A stretch of 51,194 bases of DNA. It comes from Sphingobacteriia bacterium (GTDB taxonomy: Bacteria > Bacteroidota > Bacteroidia > B-17B0 > Aurantibacillaceae). Numbering within the stretch: the stretch's first letter is position 1; every line of letters begins with the position of its first letter. The position numbers and the translations under genes are program-made. The notes beneath the pieces were generated by a model. The model saw only the letters and a list, made by a program, of their open reading frames with translations, was not told the origin of the DNA and made no database searches. This document shows, one piece after another, positions 1-8,351 of this stretch. The stretch spans positions 1-51,194 of the forward strand of contig RFNG01000043.1 in NCBI GenBank assembly GCA_009927275.1, read 5' to 3'.

Positions 1-837
1 AACATAAATGCTGCAGCAAGTGACACTAATTACAAACCCATGCAAATTAGCAATGGAAAAGGGCGCACAACCTGCAGTTATTTTTTAAAAAACAATACAG
101 AAATTTTATATGCATCCACGCATTTAAAACAGGATTCGTGTCCTAAACCTATTAGTATTAAAGGAAAATACTTGTGGTCTGTTGATGCGGATTATGATAT
201 TTTTGTAAGTGATATTAAAGGTAAAATAAAACGTCAATTAACATCCCGTTTAGGATATGATGCCGAGGCTACGGTGTCTCCAAAGGGCGATTTAATTGTT
301 TTTACATCTGATAGAAGCGGCGATTTAGAACTTTGGACCATGAAACCGGATGGCTCCAATCTTAAACAGATTACAAATGGTTTGGGTTATGATGGAGGTG
401 CATTTTTTTCACCAGATGGTGAACGTATTGTGTTTCGTGCATCCCGACCCAAAACCCCCGATGAGATTACAGAATATCAGGATTTGCTTCGGCAGCATCT
501 GGTTGCGCCTTCTAATATGGAATTGTATACCTGTTCAAAAGATGGTTCCAATTTAAAAACGTTAACACAATTGGGAAAAGCCAACTGGGCTCCTTTTTTT
601 CACCCTGACGGAAAACGAATTATTTTCTCTAGCAACCATCACAGTCAACGCGGTTATGATTTTCAGCTTTATATGATCAATGATGATGGAACGGGACTTG
701 AACGTATAACCAATCAAAGTTATTTCAATGCCTTTCCCATGTTTTCTGCCGATGGAAAATATTTAGTGTTTTCATCTAATCGAAACAATCATGGCACACG
801 GGACACCAATGTATTTATTGCCGAATGGAAAAATTAA
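1..837 (+). CDS. TolB-like PD40 beta-propeller protein (5' end cut by window)
   Basis: The frame is open from base 1 with no stop before the first ATG at 40, so the gene almost certainly begins upstream of the window. The visible part has repeated PD40/TolB-type strands: SPKGDLIVFTSDRSGDLELW, then SPDGERIVF, HPDGKRIIFSSN and SADGKYLVFSSN, each followed by a phrase such as LKQIT or LERIT. This is the hallmark of a WD40-like TolB propeller, usually periplasmic or surface-associated in Bacteroidota. The missing N-terminus would hold any signal peptide or further domain. It ends in tandem TAA stops 19 bases before the next start. The family assignment is firm; the exact role is unknown. Confidence 0.8.
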   Translation, partial: NINAAASDTNYKPMQISNGKGRTTCSYFLKNNTEILYASTHLKQDSCPKPISIKGKYLWSVDADYDIFVSDIKGKIKRQLTSRLGYDAEATVSPKGDLIVFTSDRSGDLELWTMKPDGSNLKQITNGLGYDGGAFFSPDGERIVFRASRPKTPDEITEYQDLLRQHLVAPSNMELYTCSKDGSNLKTLTQLGKANWAPFFHPDGKRIIFSSNHHSQRGYDFQLYMINDDGTGLERITNQSYFNAFPMFSADGKYLVFSSNRNNHGTRDTNVFIAEWKN

Positions 838-858
838 TAAATTGTGTAATTTAGAACT

Positions 859-2718
859 ATGAAATATATTTTAAGTCTTTTTTTAATCAGCTCCGTTTTA
901 ATTTTTAAAAGTCAAAATCCTACCTGGGTTAAAGGCGGCAATGCTATAAACCAAGCAGGTATATATGGCACTCTGGGAACCGCTGCAGCAGCAAACACAC
1001 CAGGTTCTCGTGAGGGCGGTGCTACATGGAAAGACAGTACGGGTTGCTTTTGGGTTTTTGGCGGAAATGGTCAAGACTTTTTAAATAACAATGGTTTATT
1101 AAATGATTTATGGAAATATAATCCTGCTACCAATCAATGGACCTGGATTAAGGGCGATCAAATAATCAATCAACTTGGTACATACGGGTCTTTGGCAGCT
1201 CCAAATGCAACCAATAAACCAGGAGCCCGTCAAACGCCATGCACTTGGACTGATGCCAACGGAAACTTTTGGATGTTTGGAGGCTGGGGTTACGGTGCCA
1301 ATGCCAGTTTAGGATACTTAAACGATTTATGGAAATTTAATCCCGGAACAGGACTATGGACCTGGATGGGCGGCAGTACCATTCCTTATCAAGGTGCAAC
1401 ATATGGCACCCAAGGCGTTCCCTCTGCACTTAATATTCCTGGTGCACGTACTGGACATTCTGCGTTTTCAGATGCACAGGGTATGTTATGGTTATTTGGT
1501 GGTTTAGGTAATACTACCAATAGTATGACCGTTGGATACCTTAATGATTTATGGAAATACAATCCAACCACCGGCGAATGGACCTGGGTAAGCGGTAACA
1601 ATTCAATAAATCAAAACGGAATCTATGGATCAATTGGAATTTCCAATTCCAATAACAAACCCGGAAGTCGCTTAAATTGTACCTCTTGGAAAGATAATTC
1701 TGGTAATTTCTGGGTTTTTGGAGGTTTGGGTTACGATGCTTCAAATACGCTAACACAACCGCTAAACGATTTGTGGAAATATAATCCCAGTACCAATCAA
1801 TGGACTTGGATGAAAGGGAGTACCAATTGCTGCCAGGCCGGTCAATATGGAACTATGGGTATAGCGTCGCCTTTAGGCACCCCTGGTGCACGTACACGCG
1901 GTATTTCTTGGGTAGATCCGGCCGATAACTTATGGATTATGGGGGGTGAAGGATTTGCAGCTGGAACATTTACCACCGGTGCATTAAACGATTGGTGGCG
2001 CTACAACATAACAACCAATGATTGGTTATGGATTCGAGGTGGAAACTTTATAGGTGCTGCAGGATTTTATGGTACTCAGGGCCTTTCAGCCCCCGGAAAT
2101 GTTATAGGTGCTCGTAGAATGGGACATGGATGGATAGATCAAAGTAATAATTTATGGCTACTGGGCGGAAATGGCAAAGGTAATTCATCTGCAACGGGAT
2201 ATTTAAATGATTTGTGGAAATACCCGGATTGTTTAGTTAACCCAATAACCTTAACCATTACAAGTTTAGACAGCGTGGTTTGTGCCGGTGAAACCACCAC
2301 ATTGGTTGTTAACGGTGCCAGTTCCTATTCTTGGAGTAATGGCAGCACATCCTATTATAATATTATTATTCCAACAGTTACTACACAGTATACAGCTTCT
2401 ACAACTACTAGCATAGGCTGTGTGTTTTCATCCGTATTTACACAATCTACATTACCTTGCACGGGAATTGAAAATTTAAATGATTCCCATATGTTATCTG
2501 TTTACCCACAACCCAGTTCGGGTACAATTCAGTTTTCAAAACCTGTATCGGGTATTTTTCAGCTCATGGATATAAATGGTAACTGCATAAAAGAAATAAA
2601 ACAAATTGAAAATAAAATAAAACTTGAATTAAACGATGTAACTCCGGGTTTGTATTTGTATCGAATTTATTCCGAAACCCGTAAACCCATTACAGGAAAA
2701 CTGATTCTTTGTCCTTAA
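859..2718 (+). CDS. Secreted kelch-repeat protein with T9SS type A sorting domain
   Basis: A 619-residue secreted protein. Residues 1-19 form a signal peptide (MKYILSLFLISSVLIFKSQ). Six imperfect repeats of about 74 residues follow, each with a W-x-FGG or W-x-LGG strand and the phrase LNDLWKYNP..W.W, as expected of a kelch/galactose-oxidase-type six-bladed beta-propeller. An Ig-like segment (around residues 465-535) and a C-terminal T9SS type A sorting domain (SVYPQPSSGTIQF ... GLYLYRIY) come next. T9SS would carry it across the outer membrane to the surface. Its TAA overlaps the stop codon of the convergent aspartokinase gene by 3 bases. No catalytic residues were recognised; the propeller may serve binding. 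Confidence 0.88.
   Translation: MKYILSLFLISSVLIFKSQNPTWVKGGNAINQAGIYGTLGTAAAANTPGSREGGATWKDSTGCFWVFGGNGQDFLNNNGLLNDLWKYNPATNQWTWIKGDQIINQLGTYGSLAAPNATNKPGARQTPCTWTDANGNFWMFGGWGYGANASLGYLNDLWKFNPGTGLWTWMGGSTIPYQGATYGTQGVPSALNIPGARTGHSAFSDAQGMLWLFGGLGNTTNSMTVGYLNDLWKYNPTTGEWTWVSGNNSINQNGIYGSIGISNSNNKPGSRLNCTSWKDNSGNFWVFGGLGYDASNTLTQPLNDLWKYNPSTNQWTWMKGSTNCCQAGQYGTMGIASPLGTPGARTRGISWVDPADNLWIMGGEGFAAGTFTTGALNDWWRYNITTNDWLWIRGGNFIGAAGFYGTQGLSAPGNVIGARRMGHGWIDQSNNLWLLGGNGKGNSSATGYLNDLWKYPDCLVNPITLTITSLDSVVCAGETTTLVVNGASSYSWSNGSTSYYNIIIPTVTTQYTASTTTSIGCVFSSVFTQSTLPCTGIENLNDSHMLSVYPQPSSGTIQFSKPVSGIFQLMDINGNCIKEIKQIENKIKLELNDVTPGLYLYRIYSETRKPITGKLILCP
1102..2223 (+). repeat. Tandem kelch coding repeat, period about 219-222 bp, six copies
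   Basis: The codons for N-D-L-W-K-Y recur starting at 1102, 1321, 1543, 1765, 1987 and 2206, giving spacings of 219, 222, 222, 222 and 219 bases. The copies are diverged at the third codon position, so this is an old protein-level repeat rather than a recent DNA expansion. The fifth copy is the most divergent (NDWWRYN). Confidence 0.8.
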
Positions 2719-4004
2719 ACATCATCGGGTAATACAAACTGACATGTTTGCCTGCTGCGCTGTTCAAGTAATATAGTCTTACCTTCCAGCACTTGTGCAC
2801 TTTTTGATTCTTGATAATTTCGAATGGTTAATAACTGCACAGGACTATTATATTTAACTGTATAGGAATGCGATAATTCTTCAATGAAAGTATCCATATC
2901 CGTAAACCGATCGCAACAAAAACTAAAACTTACTGCAGAAATTTGCATTACATGAATTTTAGCACGTTTCATCCACAATAAATGGTAAATCATACTTATA
3001 TGTGCTTCTGTTATAAAACTTAAATCATTACGTTGTGCCGTAATTAAAACCAGGTTTTTTTTTAGTATATAGCTCGATTTCGGCTTATAGGTAGCGTAGG
3101 CATAATTTGAAATGCATGTTCCTGTATGGTTTAAATCTAAAAATGAACGTACATACAATGGAATTGCTTTATTTTGCAAAGGTTTTATGGTTTTAGGATG
3201 TAATACCGTTGCACCGTAATAGGTTAATTCAACCGCATCCTGATAATTTAGCTGTTCAATTAATCGGGCATTTTGAAAATACCGCGGATCAGCATTTAAA
3301 ACACCGGGTACATCTTTCCATACCGTGAGTTGTTGAGCATTTAAAAAATTGGCTAATAGTGCTGCTGAATAATCACTGCCTTCACGGCCTAAGCTGGTAG
3401 AATAATTATCTGAAGTTGAGCCTATAAATCCCTGTGTTACTACTATATGATTGGATAATAAGGGTTGAATAACTTCAATTGCTCTTGCCTCACTATAATC
3501 TAAATCAACGGCAGCATCACGATAATGATCGTCTGTTTTAAACACATTACGTATATCCACATAATGCGCGTTAATACGATTTAAGCAAAGGGCGTGAAAA
3601 ACAATTGTACTTGAAAACAGTTCGCCAAAAACAATAAGTTGATCATAAACAGCATCCGCAGAAGATAAATGCTCGTCTAAACTCCAACGCATGGTAGTTT
3701 TTAAATTATGTATATCCTGATACACAGGATGGGATTGTAATTCAAACAAGTTATTTACAATATCATCATGGTATTTAAAAAATATTTCAAGTTCAGTGTC
3801 TCTGCGTTTTACATCATCGGTTGTATGGGCCTCAATAAGTTTTTCCAATTGATTGGTCATTTTTCCCATTGCAGATACCACTACAACCAAAGCACGGCTT
3901 GGATGTTCAGCAATTATTTGTACAACGTTTTTAATTGCATCTGCATTGCATAATGCAGCACCACCAAATTTAAATACCTGGGATGTTACACTTGTGGCAC
4001 TCAA
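2715..4004 (-). CDS. lysC: Aspartate kinase (monofunctional)
   Basis: Aspartokinase phosphorylates L-aspartate, the first step to lysine, threonine, methionine and diaminopimelate. At 429 residues it fits the single-function class with no homoserine dehydrogenase fused. Motifs seen: KFGGAA near residue 12 (the family usually has KFGG[TA]S), VDIRNVFKTDDHYRDA, VTQGFIG, the substrate loop STSLGREGSDYSAAL, and VWKDVPGVLNADPR. The C-terminal 130 residues would hold the ACT regulatory region and look divergent. It lies 21 bases downstream of secG at the end of the miaB-secG unit, and its TAA overlaps the stop of the convergent kelch gene. The symbol is by function; allosteric type cannot be read. 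Confidence 0.88.
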   Translation of the reverse strand: MSATSVTSQVFKFGGAALCNADAIKNVVQIIAEHPSRALVVVVSAMGKMTNQLEKLIEAHTTDDVKRRDTELEIFFKYHDDIVNNLFELQSHPVYQDIHNLKTTMRWSLDEHLSSADAVYDQLIVFGELFSSTIVFHALCLNRINAHYVDIRNVFKTDDHYRDAAVDLDYSEARAIEVIQPLLSNHIVVTQGFIGSTSDNYSTSLGREGSDYSAALLANFLNAQQLTVWKDVPGVLNADPRYFQNARLIEQLNYQDAVELTYYGATVLHPKTIKPLQNKAIPLYVRSFLDLNHTGTCISNYAYATYKPKSSYILKKNLVLITAQRNDLSFITEAHISMIYHLLWMKRAKIHVMQISAVSFSFCCDRFTDMDTFIEELSHSYTVKYNSPVQLLTIRNYQESKSAQVLEGKTILLEQRSRQTCQFVLPDDV

Positions 4005-4025
4005 GTTATAAGGTAAAAAACCTGT

Positions 4026-4355
4026 TTAGGGGTTTGCTTTTGGAACTGCAGGCAATGTACCGGGATTGGTATTTTGTGGTGTTTGAATTGCCGATTGTGC
4101 ACGTTTTTTAGTTGAGGAAGCATTATTGGCGTTAACCTCGGTTGAATTGGTTGTTGGTGTTAATAATAAACTAAAAAACAATAATGCACCGGCAAATCCC
4201 CATGTAAGCTTTTCAATAATATCTGAGCCGCGCTGAACACCCATTATTTGATTGGCTGCGCCAAACTGACTTTGAATACCTCCACCCTTAGAGTTTTGTA
4301 CTAATACTACTAATATCAATAATATTGAAACTATTATAACTAAAACGGACATCAT
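4026..4355 (-). CDS. secG: Preprotein translocase subunit SecG
   Basis: SecG is the small accessory membrane subunit of the SecYEG channel. The 109-residue protein has two hydrophobic helices (about residues 2-20 and 50-66) joined by the conserved cytoplasmic loop with LVQNSKGGG and FGAANQ. The C-terminal tail from about residue 70 is rich in Thr, Asn, Gln and Pro and is longer than in E. coli, which is common in Bacteroidota. The start is one base after the stop of the upstream TPR-like gene, so it is probably translationally coupled. Confidence 0.93.
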   Translation of the reverse strand: MMSVLVIIVSILLILVVLVQNSKGGGIQSQFGAANQIMGVQRGSDIIEKLTWGFAGALLFFSLLLTPTTNSTEVNANNASSTKKRAQSAIQTPQNTNPGTLPAVPKANP

Positions 4356-4356
4356 A

Positions 4357-5160
4357 TTACAACTGTTTTAAGCGGTTAATTTGTTCCGAAAAATACAAAT
4401 TTTTTTCGGGATATTTTAAAATTAATATTTCATAGGCTCGAAGGGCTTTTTGTAGGTTTCCTTGACTCTCATAGATTCGAGCCAAAGTTTCAGAAACCAA
4501 ATCTTCATGCTCTAACAAACTTGCTTTTGCCGAGGTTTCGGCATTATAAAAACGTTCTTTTTTTACACGTATTGGGCCGGGGTTTTGTTTTATGATATTG
4601 TCTATTATATTTTTATTCTGTTTTTTTTGCGGGCTTTCATTTTGTGAAACAACCGGGGCATGTTGTTCGGATTTATTTTCAGAGGTGTAGCAATTAAGCC
4701 AATCTGAAAAAGATTGAGGCTGCTTCCATTTTACATCGTCTAAAAATAGTTCTGACGCCTCATGGGATTGAAGCTCTTGGTTCACAAGATTTTTAAATAA
4801 GGTTGCCCCCATTTCTTGTTCAACTTCGGCAGATGTTTCAACTTCGACAGATGTGTTTTCTTGCTGCAATACCGTAGTGGTTGGCACTGCATCCTGCGGT
4901 GGTAATACGTTTTCATTAGAAGCTTTATATTCTAACAGATTATACCAATGTACTCGATTTGACAAGCGTGCTGACGTGGCAGGTATTGATTCTTGAAACC
5001 ATGTAATGTTAAATTTTTTGGCAGCTATGCTGTACAATATTGAAGCAACTTGAAAATATGGAAACTGGGTATAAATCACTTTCAAAAGATGTAAATCATC
5101 TTCTGTAACGGCTTGGGGATGCTGAATAAGATATAAATAACGTTCTTTACGCATTACCAA
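4357..5160 (-). CDS. TPR-like protein of unknown function, between lptE and secG
   Basis: A 267-residue protein with no signal peptide. The N-terminus (HPQAVTEDDLHLLKVIYTQFPYF) resembles a protein commonly found beside secG in Bacteroidota. The middle (about residues 85-190) is low-complexity and rich in Glu, Gln and Ser. The C-terminus (about residues 220-260) has one clear TPR-like helix pair (ETLARIYESQGNLQKALRAY). It overlaps lptE by 7 bases and lies one base before secG, so all three are probably cotranscribed and may serve the envelope. No specific function is known to me. Confidence 0.75.
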   Translation of the reverse strand: MVMRKERYLYLIQHPQAVTEDDLHLLKVIYTQFPYFQVASILYSIAAKKFNITWFQESIPATSARLSNRVHWYNLLEYKASNENVLPPQDAVPTTTVLQQENTSVEVETSAEVEQEMGATLFKNLVNQELQSHEASELFLDDVKWKQPQSFSDWLNCYTSENKSEQHAPVVSQNESPQKKQNKNIIDNIIKQNPGPIRVKKERFYNAETSAKASLLEHEDLVSETLARIYESQGNLQKALRAYEILILKYPEKNLYFSEQINRLKQL

Positions 5161-5675
5161 TTATTAAAAGCTCTATTAAAAATATCTTCGGTAATTTGCC
5201 TAAACACCTCCCTCATCAATTCATCTTGTCTGTTTTGAAAATTATCAGTAGCCGGAAAGTCTGTAAACCGGGTAAAACGATCTTCAAAATTAAGTTGTGC
5301 TTTTTTTAAACAACTATATTTTACAAAAACCGTAATACTGAGTCGCGATTGTGCGGCTTTATCATTTCCCTGAATGGCCACCGGCGTAATTTGAAAATCA
5401 CTAATAGTTCCCTCAAAAACCAAATCTCCATTGGATTTAAAAAGTTTTAAAGGTGTTTGCCGGGACACCACATCCCGTAAGGTTTCCGAAAACAAAGGTG
5501 CCATAGTGGGGGGTCCAAGTGTAGTTTTATTTTCAAAAAAATCAATTTGAACCGTTTTAGCAAATTCTGGTATAGTTGCACCATTTAAGCTGAATTGAAC
5601 CTTGCATGAATGCAACATACAACTTAAAGTACACCAAAAAAATAAAATAAAATTATTCATCAATTTTATATTCAT
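5154..5675 (-). CDS. lptE: LptE-family outer-membrane lipoprotein
   Basis: Bacteroidota-type LptE, thought to plug the LptD barrel that inserts lipopolysaccharide into the outer membrane. The sequence has a signal peptide with lipobox LHSC (Cys at residue 24), then a domain containing FSLNGATIPEFAKTVQIDFFEN, which is typical of this family. The C-terminus (DELMREVFRQITEDIFNRAFNNW) is the usual helix. The first ATG lies 23 bases inside the sigma-54 activator gene; a second ATG five codons on (5660) gives a shorter overlap and is an equally good start. It also overlaps the next gene by 7 bases. Confidence 0.85.
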   Translation of the reverse strand: MNIKLMNNFILFFWCTLSCMLHSCKVQFSLNGATIPEFAKTVQIDFFENKTTLGPPTMAPLFSETLRDVVSRQTPLKLFKSNGDLVFEGTISDFQITPVAIQGNDKAAQSRLSITVFVKYSCLKKAQLNFEDRFTRFTDFPATDNFQNRQDELMREVFRQITEDIFNRAFNNW

Positions 5676-6846
5676 TTATTTTTCGATACAGCGTACGTTC
5701 ACTTATTCCCAATTCATGAGCAGCATGTTTACGTTTACCCTTGTGTTTAATTAAGGCCTTTAAAATCATATCCTTTTCTTTATCCTGAAGGGATAAACTT
5801 TCCTCAACTTCAATAATGTCTGAACTGCGATGAATGGCAGGAGCTATACTCAATACAGCATCACCATGTGACGCCGATACAACATCCGTTTTTAAATTAC
5901 CTATGGGCGAACCTTTAGAAATCCATTCGTAAACTACCGCCTTTAATTCATTGAGTTCCGTGCGGTATTCTCTTAAAATTTTTAAAATAATGTCACGGTC
6001 CTGTATATCTGAGCTGGCACCAGATTGAGAAACATCAGGACGAATGGCCGGCACATGCATAGAGTTAAATTGAGGCAAATAGGTACGTAACACCTCCGCA
6101 CTTACCTCTCTTTGATTTTCGATAATTGAAATTTGTTCAGTTATATTTTTTAACTGACGTATATTACCAGGCCAATAATAATGTTGTAAAACATTTTCAG
6201 CTTCCGGCAATAATCGAAGCACAGGCATTCGATATTTTCCGGCAAAATCCAAAGCAAATTTTTTAAAAAGCAGCGGAATATCTTCTTTACGTTCTCTTAA
6301 CGGCGGTAAATGTACGGGAACAGTGTTTAACCGGTAATATAAATCGGCTCTAAACTTTAATTTTTCTATTGCTTGAAAAAAATTAATGTTGGTTGCTGCC
6401 ACCACACGTACATCTGTTTTCAGCACTTTGGAACTACCCACTCTAAGATACTCCCCCGATTCTAAAACCCTAAGTAATCGGGCCTGCGTAGCCAGTGGCA
6501 ATTCACCCACTTCGTCCAAAAAAATTGTACCGCCGTTAGCAACTTCAAAATACCCTTTACGAGCTTCTGTTGCGCCGGTAAATGCCCCTTTTTCATGTCC
6601 AAAAAGTTCACTATCTATTGTGCCCTCGGGTATGGCGCCGCAATTTACAGCAATGTACGGTCCGTGTTTACGTGAACTAAAGGCATGAATAATTTGAGGA
6701 AAAACTTCTTTTCCTGTTCCACTTTCCCCATTTATTACAACATTTAAATCTGTTGGTGCAACCTGTGTTGCAATTTCAACAGCTCTGTTTAATAAGGGAT
6801 GATGCCCAATGATACTGTATTTTTGCTTAATATCTATAATATTCAT
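5653..6846 (-). CDS. Sigma-54-dependent transcriptional activator lacking a receiver domain
   Basis: An AAA+ bacterial enhancer-binding protein that uses ATP to open sigma-54 promoters. Walker A is GESGTGKE (residues 40-47), the sigma-54 contact loop GAFTGA is at 87-92, Walker B is GGTIFLDEV at about 105-113, and WPGNIRQLKN is the sensor II region. The C-terminus has a Fis-type helix-turn-helix (HAAHELGISERTLYRKINEY). Only about 35 residues precede the ATPase core, so there is no receiver, GAF or PAS domain and its input signal is unclear. Its start overlaps the miaB stop (ATGA) and its end overlaps lptE, an arrangement seen in other Bacteroidota. Confidence 0.92.
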   Translation of the reverse strand: MNIIDIKQKYSIIGHHPLLNRAVEIATQVAPTDLNVVINGESGTGKEVFPQIIHAFSSRKHGPYIAVNCGAIPEGTIDSELFGHEKGAFTGATEARKGYFEVANGGTIFLDEVGELPLATQARLLRVLESGEYLRVGSSKVLKTDVRVVAATNINFFQAIEKLKFRADLYYRLNTVPVHLPPLRERKEDIPLLFKKFALDFAGKYRMPVLRLLPEAENVLQHYYWPGNIRQLKNITEQISIIENQREVSAEVLRTYLPQFNSMHVPAIRPDVSQSGASSDIQDRDIILKILREYRTELNELKAVVYEWISKGSPIGNLKTDVVSASHGDAVLSIAPAIHRSSDIIEVEESLSLQDKEKDMILKALIKHKGKRKHAAHELGISERTLYRKINEYKIDE

Positions 6847-8240
6847 AAAATGCGGTTTCCCAATAATGCGGTATACGTTGACGAAGTAATAGAAACATTA
6901 ACACGATCTCCTTTTTTTTCATCCAGTTTGGGAAAAATTACCACCGCATTTTGTGAGTTACGTCCCATCCAAAAGGCATTAGATTTTTTGGAATCGCCCT
7001 CAATTAAAACCCATTGATTGGTACCAACGTATTTTTGAAGTGCGTTTTTGCTATGTTCCCGTTGTAATGCAATTACCTCTTGTAAACGAATGTGTTTTTC
7101 CGTTTCAGGTACATCATCTGTGTATTTTCGTTCGGCTAATGTTTTAGGACGTTCGGAATACATAAACATGTAGGCAAAATCAAAATTTACCGTTTTCATT
7201 AGTTGTAGTGTTTCCTGATGATCAGAGGGGTTTTCTCCGCAAAATCCAGTTATTATATCCGTACTTATTGCACAATCAGGTATAAAATGGCGTATAGCCT
7301 TAATACGATTTAAATACCAAGCACTTGTGTATCCCCTATTCATACGCTCTAATACACTATCACTTCCGCTTTGAACCGGAAGATGAATGTATTTGCAAAT
7401 ATTAGGGTAAAGCGCCATAACCTGTAATACATCATCGGTCATATCTTTAGGATGTGACGTGCTAAAGCGAATCCACAAATTTGGTAAATGTTCTGCAATT
7501 AGTTTTAAAAGATCTGAAAAAAGCGCAATACCCGTATTTGATGAAAATTTATAACTGTCTACATTTTGACCCAGTAAAGTAATTTCACGATACCCTTGAT
7601 TGTATGCATCCTCACATTCTTGAAGAATAGATTGGGGATCTCTACTTCGTTCTCTGCCTCGGGTAAAAGGAACAACACAAAAACTACACATATTGTCACA
7701 GCCACGCATAATGCTTACAAATCCACTTACACCATTTTGATCCAGACGAAGTGGCGCAATGTCAGCATAGGTTTCTTCCTTACTTAATAAAACGTTTATA
7801 GATTGTCGACCCGATTCGGCTTCGTGTAACAAACGCGGCAAATCACGGTAGGCATCTGGTCCCACAACAACATCCACCAGGCGTTCTTCCTCTAAAAATT
7901 GTTTTTTTAAACGTTCGGCCATACAACCCAAAACACCGATTAGTACTGGTTTATCACTTTTTGATTTTATTTTTTTATAGTCTTGCAATCTTTGTCGTAC
8001 ACGAATTTCAGCATTGTCGCGAATGGCACAGGTATTTACTAAAATCAAATCTGCTGAACCGGCTTGCGTTGTTGTGGTATAGCCTTCGTTTTGTAAAATG
8101 GATGCTACAATTTCACTGTCACTAAAATTCATTTGGCATCCATAGCTTTCAATAAATAATGTTTTTGTAGCACTTGGATTATCTTTTAGTTTTAAACTTG
8201 AGCCTTGAAGGGCTTCTGGTAATAATTCATTAGAATTCAC
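6843..8240 (-). CDS. miaB: tRNA-2-methylthio-N6-dimethylallyladenosine synthase MiaB
   Basis: A radical-SAM methylthiotransferase that converts i6A37 to ms2i6A37 in tRNAs reading UNN codons. The N-terminal domain has the three cluster cysteines C35 (SYGCQMN), C72 (NTCAIRDNAE) and C106 (GCMAER). The radical-SAM cluster CxxxCxxC is C181, C185 and C188 (RGCDNMCSFCVVPFTRGRERS). A TRAM-like segment closes the protein. Its length of 465 is typical. It appears to be the first gene of the minus-strand unit running to aspartokinase, and shares a 111-base divergent upstream region with topA. I saw no promoter there that matches both consensus boxes. Confidence 0.95.
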   Translation of the reverse strand: MNSNELLPEALQGSSLKLKDNPSATKTLFIESYGCQMNFSDSEIVASILQNEGYTTTTQAGSADLILVNTCAIRDNAEIRVRQRLQDYKKIKSKSDKPVLIGVLGCMAERLKKQFLEEERLVDVVVGPDAYRDLPRLLHEAESGRQSINVLLSKEETYADIAPLRLDQNGVSGFVSIMRGCDNMCSFCVVPFTRGRERSRDPQSILQECEDAYNQGYREITLLGQNVDSYKFSSNTGIALFSDLLKLIAEHLPNLWIRFSTSHPKDMTDDVLQVMALYPNICKYIHLPVQSGSDSVLERMNRGYTSAWYLNRIKAIRHFIPDCAISTDIITGFCGENPSDHQETLQLMKTVNFDFAYMFMYSERPKTLAERKYTDDVPETEKHIRLQEVIALQREHSKNALQKYVGTNQWVLIEGDSKKSNAFWMGRNSQNAVVIFPKLDEKKGDRVNVSITSSTYTALLGNRIL

Positions 8241-8351
8241 AACATAAAGTTACGCATTGTATGACAAAATGTCGTGTATTGAAAAATTAAAATTAGTGAA
8301 AGTGTAAATATTTTTTTTTCTTTGCCGCTTAAATAACTAACAAACCGCAGT

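Noticed and set aside
8241-8351. Promoters in the miaB/topA divergent gap
   Set aside because: Partial matches only (TTTCTTTG forward, TAACTTTA reverse) without a proper -33 box at the right distance, so not listed.
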